Source: Tissierella creatinophila DSM 6911
GTDB taxonomy: Bacteria > Bacillota > Clostridia > Tissierellales > Tissierellaceae
Direction: 5' to 3'
DNA length: 64,000 nucleotides
NCBI RefSeq assembly: GCF_001940565.1
Contig: NZ_LTDM01000065.1
Location: forward strand, 1-64,000
The notes beneath the pieces are model-generated. The model saw nothing but the letters and a program-made list of their open reading frames with translations. It was not told where the DNA came from and did not search any database. Below, one piece after another: positions 17,472 to 25,160 of the stretch; within the stretch, counting starts at the first letter, position 1, and each line of letters begins with the position of its first letter. A program made the translations under genes and the position numbers.

Positions 17472-19082
17472 GTGACCGCAATTAGAAAGCTCAAAAAATA
17501 TAAACCGACTCCTTTTATGGCAAAGGACTCTATCTACGATAAAGATGCTGCAGATTATGCGGTCAACTTTATTGAATGCTTAAGTCACACCAAGGGGAAG
17601 TGGTCTGGAAAGCCATTTGAACTGATTGATTGGCAAGAGCAGATTATCAGAGATCTCTTTGGAACACTGAAACCAGATGGCTACAGGCAATTTAATACAG
17701 CCTATATTGAGATTCCTAAGAAAATGGGGAAATCTGAATTAGCGGCAGCTGTCGCATTACTGCTTACTTGTGGTGATGGCGAAGAAAGAGCCGAGGTTTA
17801 TGGATGCGCTGCAGACAGGCAACAGGCATCCATTGTTTTTGAGGTGGCTGCTGATATGGTACGTATGAGTCCGGCTCTAAGTAAACGAGTCAAAATCTTA
17901 TCGGCAACAAAACGAATCGTTTTTCAACCGACTAATAGTTTTTATCAAGTGCTTTCAGCAGAGGCTTATTCAAAGCATGGTTTTAATATTCATGGTGTTG
18001 TTTTTGATGAGTTGCATACGCAGCCCAATAGAAAACTCTTTGATGTCATGACCAAAGGTTCTGGTGATGCCAGAACGCAGCCTCTTTATTTTCTGATCAC
18101 CACGGCAGGATCTGAAACAAAATCAATCTGCTATGAAACTCATCAGAAAGCCAAAGACCTCATGGAGAAAAGAAAGATTGATTCTACTTTTTATCCGGTT
18201 ATTTATGGAGCAGATGAGTTAGATGATTGGACAGATCCGAAGGTGTGGAAAAAAGCGAATCCAAGCCTTGGCATAACAGTGGGGATTGATAAGGTAAAAG
18301 CCGCCTGTGAATCAGCCAAGCAAAACCCTGCAGAAGAGAATGCCTTTAGACAGCTAAGGCTTAATCAGTGGGTCAAACAAGCGGTTCGCTGGATGCCAAT
18401 GGATAAATGGGATAAATGCGCCTTTGCTGTAAATGAAGAGGATTTACTTGGAAGGGTATGCTATGGCGGACTAGACCTTTCTAGCTCCATTGATATTACT
18501 GCCTTTGTATTGGTGTTTCCTCCCCTAGATGAGGATGATAAATACATCATTCTTCCCTACTTTTGGCTGCCAGAAGAAACTCTAAGTGCCAGGGTCAACC
18601 GTGACCATGTTCCCTATGATGTCTGGGAAAAGCAAGGACAGCTTAAAACAACGGAAGGCAATGTGGTCCATTACGGTTTTATTGAGAAGTTTATTGAAGA
18701 ACTTGGCGAAAAGTACAATATTCGTGAAATTGCCTTTGACCGTTGGGGAGCCGTACAAATGGTTCAAAACCTAGAAGGCATGGGTTTTACCGTAGTCCCC
18801 TTTGGTCAGGGATTTAAGGATATGAGTCCACCGACTAAGGAACTGATGAAACTAACGCTAGAGGAAAAGGTTGCTCATGGTGGGCATCCAGTACTTCGTT
18901 GGATGATGGATAACATTTTTGTTCGAACGGACCCGGCAGGAAACATCAAGCCAGACAAGGAAAAATCATCAGAAAAAATTGATGGTGCAGTGGCAACGAT
19001 TATGGCTCTTGATCGAGCGATTCGTTGTGGCAATGATACGAGTGCTTCGGTTTATGACAACCGAGGCATTCTCTTTATATGA
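17472..19082 (+). CDS. terL: Terminase large subunit
   Basis: This protein of about 536 residues is the ATP-driven DNA packaging motor with C-terminal nuclease. The ATPase has a variant Walker A 'IPKKMGKSELA' near residues 80-90 and Walker B 'GVVFDELHTQPNRKLFD' near 177. The coupling motif 'LITTAGSE' follows. The nuclease half has acidic 'GGLDLSSSIDITAF' and 'EIAFDRWGAVQM', ending with 'KIDGAVATIMALDRAI'. It belongs with P27-type small terminases. The annotated GTG at 17472 overlaps its own Shine-Dalgarno stretch GGGAGGTGA. A non-standard ATT nine bases further on would have better spacing, so the true start is uncertain by three residues. Confidence 0.92.
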   Translation: MTAIRKLKKYKPTPFMAKDSIYDKDAADYAVNFIECLSHTKGKWSGKPFELIDWQEQIIRDLFGTLKPDGYRQFNTAYIEIPKKMGKSELAAAVALLLTCGDGEERAEVYGCAADRQQASIVFEVAADMVRMSPALSKRVKILSATKRIVFQPTNSFYQVLSAEAYSKHGFNIHGVVFDELHTQPNRKLFDVMTKGSGDARTQPLYFLITTAGSETKSICYETHQKAKDLMEKRKIDSTFYPVIYGADELDDWTDPKVWKKANPSLGITVGIDKVKAACESAKQNPAEENAFRQLRLNQWVKQAVRWMPMDKWDKCAFAVNEEDLLGRVCYGGLDLSSSIDITAFVLVFPPLDEDDKYIILPYFWLPEETLSARVNRDHVPYDVWEKQGQLKTTEGNVVHYGFIEKFIEELGEKYNIREIAFDRWGAVQMVQNLEGMGFTVVPFGQGFKDMSPPTKELMKLTLEEKVAHGGHPVLRWMMDNIFVRTDPAGNIKPDKEKSSEKIDGAVATIMALDRAIRCGNDTSASVYDNRGILFI

Positions 19083-19096
19083 GGAGGTGATTAATT

Positions 19097-20419
19097 TTGG
19101 GATTTTTATCATCCATTTTTAAGGCAAGAGATAAGCCTACTGACAGAGCTGTGAGTTCCAACTATACATTTTTAATGGGATCAACCACAGCAGGTAAAAC
19201 AGTGACCGAACGGTCGGCACTTCAAATGACGGCCGTATACTCTTGTGTTCGAATATTAGCTGAAGCAGTAGCAGGGCTTCCTCTGCACCTTTATCGTTAT
19301 ACAGAAGATGGTGGCAAGGAAAAAGCAATTGACCATTCCCTATATAAACTTTTGCATGATGAACCAAATCCCGAGATGAGTTCCTTTGTGTTTCGAGAAA
19401 CAATGATGACTCATCTTTTATTATGGGGGAACTGTTACGCACAGATTATTCGTAATGGAAAAGGTGAAGTTGTAGGACTCTACCCCTTGATGCCAAATAG
19501 GATGTCAGTCCATCGAGATGAGAGTGGGCAGCTCTATTACTTATACACCAGAGGTGCAGATGATGTGAACAGTACGAAGGGCATGACGGTAAAACTTAGC
19601 ACCTCAGACGTGCTTCATATTCCTGGACTCGGGTTTGATGGATTAGTTGGCTACTCTCCCATAGCAATGGCTAAAAATGCGATTGGTCTAGCTATTGCAA
19701 CGGAGGAATATGGAGCTAAGTTCTTTGCTAACGGTGCTGCTCCAAGTGGTGTGCTTGAACATCCAGGAACGATTAAAGAACCTGGGAAAGTAAGAGAGGC
19801 TTGGCAGTCACAATTTGGTGGCAGTGCCAATTCCAATAAAATAGCCGTGCTGGAAGAAGGAATGAAATATACACCGATTTCCATTTCACCAGAACAAGCA
19901 CAATTCCTTGAAACAAGGAAGTTTCAAATCAATGAAATTGCTCGGATTTTCAGAGTCCCTCCTCACATGGTAGGCGACCTTGAAAAGTCTAGCTTTTCTA
20001 ATATTGAGCAACAATCTCTTGAGTTTGTGAAATACACCTTAGACCCGTGGGTAGTGCGTTGGGAGCAAACCCTAGCCCGCACCCTTTTTACATCGGAGGA
20101 AAAGAAAAAATACTTCTTTAGATTCAATGTAGAAGGCCTACTGAGAGGGGATTATGTCAGTCGTATGAGCGGATATGCCACAGCAAGGCAGAACGGTTGG
20201 ATGAGTGCAAATGATATTAGAGAACTTGAAAACCTAGACCGTATCCCTTCAGAGGATGGCGGTGACATGTACCTTGTCAACGGCAATATGCTCCCTCTTA
20301 CAAAGGCAGGTGCATTCGCAAATACAAACGAGGATGGAAAGGAGGAAGACTTGGATGAAGAACAAGATGTTTTGGCGATGGAAGAACCAAGCAAGCGAAC
20401 AAGAAGAACGAGTTCTTGA
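19097..20419 (+). CDS. Portal protein, HK97 type
   Basis: This 440-residue portal starts at TTG 19097 after GAGGAGGTGATTAA. Family features are 'LQMTAVYSCVRILAEAVAGLPLHLYR', 'LLWGNCYAQIIRNGKGEVVGLYPLMPNRM', 'DVLHIPGLGFDGLVGYSPI' and 'RIFRVPPHMVGDLEKSSFSNIEQQSLEFV'. It forms the dodecameric DNA gate of the head. The C-terminal tail is acidic and then basic (EEPSKRTRRTSS). The prohead protease gene begins inside it, giving a 65-base overlap. Confidence 0.95.
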   Translation: MGFLSSIFKARDKPTDRAVSSNYTFLMGSTTAGKTVTERSALQMTAVYSCVRILAEAVAGLPLHLYRYTEDGGKEKAIDHSLYKLLHDEPNPEMSSFVFRETMMTHLLLWGNCYAQIIRNGKGEVVGLYPLMPNRMSVHRDESGQLYYLYTRGADDVNSTKGMTVKLSTSDVLHIPGLGFDGLVGYSPIAMAKNAIGLAIATEEYGAKFFANGAAPSGVLEHPGTIKEPGKVREAWQSQFGGSANSNKIAVLEEGMKYTPISISPEQAQFLETRKFQINEIARIFRVPPHMVGDLEKSSFSNIEQQSLEFVKYTLDPWVVRWEQTLARTLFTSEEKKKYFFRFNVEGLLRGDYVSRMSGYATARQNGWMSANDIRELENLDRIPSEDGGDMYLVNGNMLPLTKAGAFANTNEDGKEEDLDEEQDVLAMEEPSKRTRRTSS

Positions 20420-21086
20420 GCTTTATGGAACAATCGCTGAAGAAAGCTGGTTTGATGATGATGTGACCCCACAGATGTTTAGAAATGAACTCTTTAGCGA
20501 AAAAGGACCCATCACCTTATGGATTAACTCACCGGGTGGAGATTGCATTGCCGCAAGTCAGATTTATACCATGTTGATGGATTACCCAGATGAGGTAACT
20601 GTCAAGATTGATGGGATTGCAGCATCTGCCGCCTCTGTCATTGCCATGGCAGGAACAAAGGTACTAATGGCTCCGACAGCACTCATGATGATTCATAACC
20701 CAGCAACCATCACGATGGGTGATCATGAAGACATGAAACGAGCGATTGAGATGTTAGATGAGGTGAAAGAAAGCATTATCAATGCCTATGAGATTAAGAC
20801 TGGAATATCTCGCATCAAACTATCTCATCTGATGGATGCTGAAACCTGGATGAATGCCAACAAAGCCATAGAACTTGGCTTTGCAGACGATGTGCTAAAG
20901 GATGAGAAACAATCCGAACCCACTTTTTCTGCCTATGCGTTTTCTAGAAAAGCAGTGGCAACTAACCTACTTAACAAAATGGCAGAAAAGAATAAACCAA
21001 TTCAGGCGGAGGAATCTGCCAAACCCCAAGGGCGCTCAATTGATGAACTCAAGGAGCGTCTTTTGATTATCAAAAAATATATGTAA
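20355..21086 (+). CDS. ClpP-like prohead protease
   Basis: This protein has 243 residues from the ATG at 20355, which has GGAGG upstream inside the portal gene. It is a serine protease of ClpP fold. 'ITLWINSPGGD' is followed by 'VKIDGIAASAASVIAMAG' with the nucleophilic serine, 'ALMMIHNPA' with the histidine, and an acidic residue in 'AYEIKTGIS'. It matures the capsid by removing the scaffold part of the major capsid protein. Order portal-protease-capsid is canonical for HK97. Confidence 0.93.
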   Translation: MKNKMFWRWKNQASEQEERVLELYGTIAEESWFDDDVTPQMFRNELFSEKGPITLWINSPGGDCIAASQIYTMLMDYPDEVTVKIDGIAASAASVIAMAGTKVLMAPTALMMIHNPATITMGDHEDMKRAIEMLDEVKESIINAYEIKTGISRIKLSHLMDAETWMNANKAIELGFADDVLKDEKQSEPTFSAYAFSRKAVATNLLNKMAEKNKPIQAEESAKPQGRSIDELKERLLIIKKYM

Positions 21087-21102
21087 ATGGAGGAATTTTA
21101 CT

Positions 21103-22299
21103 ATGACGATTACAGAAATGCGTAATAAACGCAAAAAGCTTATTGAAACGATGGATGGGTTCTTGGACACTCATAAAACCAAGAATGGCACATTATCCGC
21201 AGAAGATGATAAAACCTACAAAACCATGGAAGATGAGATCACTGAACTCACAAATGAAATCCATCGTATGGAAAGACGTGAGGAGATTGAGGCGGAACTT
21301 GAAAAGCCTGTCAGCAAACCAATCATTGAGAAACCGATGAATGGTCGACTGGATAACAGTGAAATTAAAACTGGCCGAGCAGCTGATTCTTATAAGACTG
21401 CCATGCTTTCAGCCCTTCGCTCAAACTTCCGTAATGTATCCAATGTCCTACAAGAAGGGGTAGACGCAGATGGTGGCTATCTCGTACCCGAAGAATACGA
21501 CAGCAGATTGATTGATGGTCTGGAAGAAGAGAATATCATTCGTAAGCTGGGTCACAGAATTACCACATCAGGTGAGCGAAAAATCAATATTGCAGCTACA
21601 AAACCTGCAGCTGCATGGATTGATGAGGGCGAGGCACTGACCTTTAGTGATGCAACCTTCTCTCAAATTAATCTGGATGCTCACAAACTTCACGTAGCTG
21701 TAAAGGTGACCGAGGAACTGCTCTATGACAATGCCTTCCAACTGGAGAACTACATCATTGAGGAGTTTTATAAGGCTCTGGCCAATGCCGAAGAAGATGC
21801 CTTTATTAATGGTAATGGTACAGGGAAACCACTGGGTATTCTAGCTGCAAGTGGTGGAGCTGAAGTAGGAGTGACCACAGCATCTGCAACGGCGATTACT
21901 GCTGACGAAGTGATTAACCTGGTGTATTCACTGAAGCGTCCTTACCGTAAAAATGCCGTGTTCATTTTAAATGACCAGACCATTGCAGCCCTTAGAAAAC
22001 TAAAGGACGGTAACGGTGCCTATATGTGGCAAGCAGCTCTTGTTGCAGGTGAACCAGATAAATTGCTTGGCTATCCTGTTTATACATCTGCTTATATGCC
22101 TACCATTGAGGCAGGTGCTAAGACCATTATCTTTGGCGATTTGTCTTATTACAACATTGGAGATCGTGGTTCTCGTTCCTTTGCAGAACTTCGTGAGCTG
22201 TTTGCAGGTAATGGCATGGTCGGTTTTGTAGCTAAAGAACGTGTGGATGGCAAGTTAGTACTACCTGAAGCAATCAAGGTTCTTCAGCAGAAAGCCTAA
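21103..22299 (+). CDS. Major capsid protein, HK97 fold
   Basis: This 398-residue protein has an N-terminal coiled-coil scaffold (delta) region (residues 1-90: 'MRNKRKKLIETMDGFL' through 'MERREEIEAELEK') that the protease should remove. The HK97 fold follows: 'EGVDADGGYLVPEEYDSRLIDGLEEENIIRKLGHRI', 'LHVAVKVTEELLYDNAF' and 'FINGNGTGKPLGILAA'. Near the end is 'GDLSYYNIGDRGSRSFAELRELFAGNGMVGFVAKERVDGKLV'. It forms the icosahedral shell. AGGAGG precedes the ATG. Confidence 0.95.
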   Translation: MTITEMRNKRKKLIETMDGFLDTHKTKNGTLSAEDDKTYKTMEDEITELTNEIHRMERREEIEAELEKPVSKPIIEKPMNGRLDNSEIKTGRAADSYKTAMLSALRSNFRNVSNVLQEGVDADGGYLVPEEYDSRLIDGLEEENIIRKLGHRITTSGERKINIAATKPAAAWIDEGEALTFSDATFSQINLDAHKLHVAVKVTEELLYDNAFQLENYIIEEFYKALANAEEDAFINGNGTGKPLGILAASGGAEVGVTTASATAITADEVINLVYSLKRPYRKNAVFILNDQTIAALRKLKDGNGAYMWQAALVAGEPDKLLGYPVYTSAYMPTIEAGAKTIIFGDLSYYNIGDRGSRSFAELRELFAGNGMVGFVAKERVDGKLVLPEAIKVLQQKA

Positions 22300-22311
22300 C
22301 GGAGGTGCGAT

Positions 22312-22536
22312 ATGGATTACAACACAAAAAACTACACCGAACAAGGCGGAGATAAAACCGTCATCGCAGGAACATTAGAGATTAAGGAGGGAGCAACCGT
22401 AACCGGTCTCCCTTCTTCTTTTACTCCTACAGAAAACCAAGCACCTAGTGTGGCAGAAGATATTACGAGTTTAGTTGCTGATTTTAATGCCTTGCTTCTA
22501 AAGCTTCAAACAGCAGGACTCATGGAAGATGATTAA
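22312..22536 (+). CDS. Head fiber-like protein
   Basis: This 74-residue protein resembles the N-terminal part of phage head fiber proteins: 'YTEQGGDKTVIAGTLEIKEGATVTGLP', a beta-helical motif, followed by a short helical tail. It sits directly after the capsid gene, the usual place for a decoration or head fiber gene. GGAGGTGCG precedes the ATG. It overlaps the next reading frame slightly. Confidence 0.65.
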   Translation: MDYNTKNYTEQGGDKTVIAGTLEIKEGATVTGLPSSFTPTENQAPSVAEDITSLVADFNALLLKLQTAGLMEDD

Positions 22537-22558
22537 AAAGAGAAAGGATGGTGGCGGT

Positions 22559-22867
22559 ATGACACTGATTCAAAAGGTAAAAGCAAACTTGATTTTAGAG
22601 CATGACGCTGATGACGAACTATTAGAGATGTTCATCACCGCTGCTGTCAGTTATGCCGAAAGTTATCAGCATGTACCAGAAAATTTCTATAGCGACAATC
22701 CTATGCCACCGACTACAGAGCAAGCCATTATTATGCTCTCTTCTCATTTTTATGAAAGTCGAGATGGCAGTACCGGTGGATTTTTTGCTGACAATGTGGG
22801 AGCTGGACAGCAAGTTTGGAATACGGTCAATCTTCTTTTGCGACTTGACCGGGACTGGAAGGTGTAG
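22559..22867 (+). CDS. Head-tail connector protein, gp6 type
   Basis: This protein has 102 residues from the ATG at 22559; AAAGGATGG lies upstream. 'KANLILEHDADDELLEMFITAAVSYAESYQH' and 'IIMLSSHFYESRDGS' match the HK97 gp6-like DNA packaging/connector family, which forms a ring under the portal. It is followed three bases later by the next connector gene. Confidence 0.85.
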   Translation: MTLIQKVKANLILEHDADDELLEMFITAAVSYAESYQHVPENFYSDNPMPPTTEQAIIMLSSHFYESRDGSTGGFFADNVGAGQQVWNTVNLLLRLDRDWKV

Positions 22868-22870
22868 GCT

Positions 22871-23212
22871 ATGAGCTTTGGGAATATGAATAAATTTGCT
22901 GATATTAAAACAATTACAACAACGAAAGATAGTGAGGGATTTGCCACTACATCACAGACCATACTTGCCTCAGTTCGAGTTTATCGAGAAGGACGTCATG
23001 GCAGTGAGAAATGGGCAAATCTCGCTGCTTTTTCTGAAGCTACGGATCTCTTTAGATTTCGTGCTATTCCTGGAGTGGTGGTAACTACAGAACATTTTAT
23101 TGAGTGCGAAGGAGAACTTTTTGATATTACATCGGTGGAGAACGTAAAAGGTCGAGGTATGTATACAGAAGTCCTGGCAAAAAAGGTGGTGAGTAGCGTT
23201 GGCAAAAGTTGA
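22871..23212 (+). CDS. Head-tail joining (head closure) protein
   Basis: This 113-residue protein of the SPP1 gp16 / phage head-tail joining type has a beta-rich body: 'FADIKTITTTKDSEGF', 'ASVRVYREGRHGSEKWANLAAFSEATDLFRFR', 'HFIECEGELFDITSVENVKGRGMYTEVLAKKV'. It closes the portal channel after packaging. The next gene starts within its end (14-base overlap). Confidence 0.85.
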   Translation: MSFGNMNKFADIKTITTTKDSEGFATTSQTILASVRVYREGRHGSEKWANLAAFSEATDLFRFRAIPGVVVTTEHFIECEGELFDITSVENVKGRGMYTEVLAKKVVSSVGKS

Positions 23213-23630
23213 TATTAAGATGCCCGATGAATTTCTGCTTAAGGTTTCAAAGCTTGACTCTGACTTTGATCCTGTTGCAGAAAAAATACTAAAAGCAGGC
23301 GGTGAAGTTATTTTTAAGAGAACAAAAAGCAATCTATCTGCAGTGGTTGGTAAAGGTACAAAGCATGAATCACGATCAACGGGTGAATTAGAAAAGGCAC
23401 TCGGTGTCACTTCAGTCAGGCTAGATAGGAACGGAAACCACAATATAAAAATTGGATTTTCTGAACCAAGGCCTGATGGTGAGAGTAACGCAAAAATAGC
23501 AAACATCCTTGAGTATGGCAAACACGGTCAACCTGCAAAACCTTTTTTGAAACCAGCTAAAAGTGCATCAAAGTCTGAGTGTATCTCAGTAATGAAAAGC
23601 ACTTTTGAAGAGGAGGTCAAAAAGATATGA
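23199..23630 (+). CDS. HK97 gp10-like tail completion protein
   Basis: This 143-residue protein starts at TTG 23199. Signatures of the HK97-gp10 family are 'VAEKILKAGGEVIFKRTKSNL' at the N-terminus and, at the C-terminus, 'NAKIANILEYGKHGQPAKPFLKPA', the hallmark 'G...AKPF-[LM]-x-P-A'. It joins the tail tube to the connector. The stop overlaps the next ATG by 4 bases. Confidence 0.88.
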   Translation: MAKVDIKMPDEFLLKVSKLDSDFDPVAEKILKAGGEVIFKRTKSNLSAVVGKGTKHESRSTGELEKALGVTSVRLDRNGNHNIKIGFSEPRPDGESNAKIANILEYGKHGQPAKPFLKPAKSASKSECISVMKSTFEEEVKKI

Positions 23631-23971
23631 GCATTCTAGCAGACTTACAAGTCGCTTTAGAATCACTGGATGTTCCAATAGAAACAGGCGTGTTCTCGGA
23701 TGCTGCGCCGTCAAAGTACATGGTGATTGTTCCGATGAGCGATAGCTTTGACCTTCATTCGGATAATCTACCATGCATCGATGTTCAAGAGGCACGGATT
23801 TCAATTTATAGCAAAGGCAGTTATACAGCGATAAAAAATCAAGTGGTGCAGTTATTGTTGGCTTCCAGTTTCACCATAACCGCACGGAGCTACATCGGCT
23901 TTGAAGATGATACGGGCTATTACCACTACAACGTGGATGTAGCCAAACATTATGAAATAGGAGGTAATTAA
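23627..23971 (+). CDS. Tail terminator / minor structural protein
   Basis: This 114-residue protein sits between gp10 and the major tail protein, where siphoviruses encode the tail terminator. 'VPIETGVFSDAAPSKYMVIVPMSDSFDLHSDN', 'EARISIYSKGSYTAIKNQVVQLLLAS' and 'GYYHYNVDVAKHYEI' fit gp11-like proteins, which cap tail-tube growth. It starts at an ATGA overlap. Confidence 0.75.
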   Translation: MSILADLQVALESLDVPIETGVFSDAAPSKYMVIVPMSDSFDLHSDNLPCIDVQEARISIYSKGSYTAIKNQVVQLLLASSFTITARSYIGFEDDTGYYHYNVDVAKHYEIGGN

Positions 23972-23973
23972 AA

Positions 23974-24558
23974 ATGGCAACAATTGGTCTGGATAAACTT
24001 TATTATGCGACCATCACAGATGATGAAAATGGCGAAGAAATCTATGGCACACCCACTCAGATGGCAAAAGCAATCTCAGCAGAGCTATCTGTTGAACTGG
24101 CAGAGGCAACCCTCTATGCAGATGATGGTGCGGCAGAAATCGTCAAAGAATTTAAAAATGGCACTATCTCTCTTGGAGTGGATGATATTGGCTCGAGTAC
24201 TGCAGCCGCCTTAACCGGAGTCACGGTTGATAAGAACAACGTTATGGTTTCTAACAGTGAAGATGGCGGAGATCCTGTAGCCGTTGGTTTTAGAGCAAAG
24301 AAATCCAATGGCAAGTATAAATACTACTGGCTCTATCGAGTGAAATTCGGTATTCCTGCGACAAACCTAGCAACAAAAGGTGACAGCATCACTTTCTCAA
24401 CACCAACAATTGAAGGTACGGTTCTCCGAAGAAACAAGCCGGATACAAGCGGTAAACATCCGTGGAAAGCGGAAGTGACCGAAGGCGATAAGGATGTACC
24501 GGCATCGGTTATCAGCAGTTGGTATGCAGAAGTCTATGAACCGGATTACACAGTATAA
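23974..24558 (+). CDS. Major tail tube protein, phi13 family
   Basis: This 194-residue protein matches phi13-family major tail proteins: 'IGLDKLYYATITDDENGEEIYGTP', 'AELSVELAEATLYADDGAAEIVKEFKNGTISLGVDDI', 'VGFRAKKSNGKYKYYWLYRVKFGIP' and 'ITFSTPTIEGTVLRRNKPD'. It polymerises into the tail tube. AGGAGGTAATT precedes the ATG. Confidence 0.92.
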   Translation: MATIGLDKLYYATITDDENGEEIYGTPTQMAKAISAELSVELAEATLYADDGAAEIVKEFKNGTISLGVDDIGSSTAAALTGVTVDKNNVMVSNSEDGGDPVAVGFRAKKSNGKYKYYWLYRVKFGIPATNLATKGDSITFSTPTIEGTVLRRNKPDTSGKHPWKAEVTEGDKDVPASVISSWYAEVYEPDYTV

Positions 24559-24571
24559 GGAGGGATAATTC

Positions 24572-25143
24572 ATGGATAACGAACGAACAGCAAGCATTAG
24601 TATTGGTGGCGATGAATATGTGCTACTACTTACTACAAAGGCAACAAAGGAAATTGCAGGACGATATGGTGGTCTTGAAAACTTAGGCGATAAGCTAATG
24701 AAGTCTGAGAATGTCGAGATGGCACTTTCAGAGATTGTGTGGCTGATTACCTTACTGGCCAATCAAAGTATCCTTGTTCATAACATCAAGCATAAGGATG
24801 TACCTAAGGAATTACTGACAGAAGATGAAGTGGAAATTCTCACAACACCTATTGATTTAGCAGAGTACAAAGAAGCAATCATGAATGCTCTTTATAGAGG
24901 TGCAAAAAGAAATGTACTCAGTGAGGAAAGCCAAAAAAACGCAGTAGCCCCGTAAGTGACGAAGAGTTATTTACGAGGCTTTTATATTACGGCATCAGCG
25001 TATTATATCTGACCATGGATGAATTTTGGCTGATGCCGTTTGGTTTGCTACTAGACTTGTGGGAGTGTCACAAACAGTATCAGGGGCTGGCAAAACCAAA
25101 AAGAGAGATATTTATTGATGACATTATCCCTGATGGAATCTGA
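24572..25143 (+). CDS. Tail assembly chaperone with programmed -1 frameshift
   Basis: The zero frame (24572-24955) gives a 127-residue chaperone (gpG-like). A perfect slippery heptamer A-AAA-AAC lies at 24934-24940, in register with the zero frame. Slipping back one base continues through a frame open to TGA at 25141-25143. This adds 67 residues (SDEELFTRLLYYGISVLYL...IDDIIPDGI) and yields a product of about 190 residues. The -1 extension is coding-like and conserved in character (gpT-like). It has no start codon with a ribosome binding site of its own, and the tape measure gene follows 18 bases later. Both products are expected to chaperone the tape measure protein, as with lambda gpG/gpGT. 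Confidence 0.85.
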
Positions 25144-25160
25144 CAAAGGAGGTGGAAAGC

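Noticed and set aside
19137..20472. Long reading frames on the minus strand across portal and protease genes
   Set aside because: They lie inside strongly supported phage structural genes, lack ribosome binding sites and have no recognisable domains.
22970..23521. 183-codon minus-strand frame across connector genes
   Set aside because: Both overlapping plus-strand genes have clear family matches and order; the antisense frame has no coding features.
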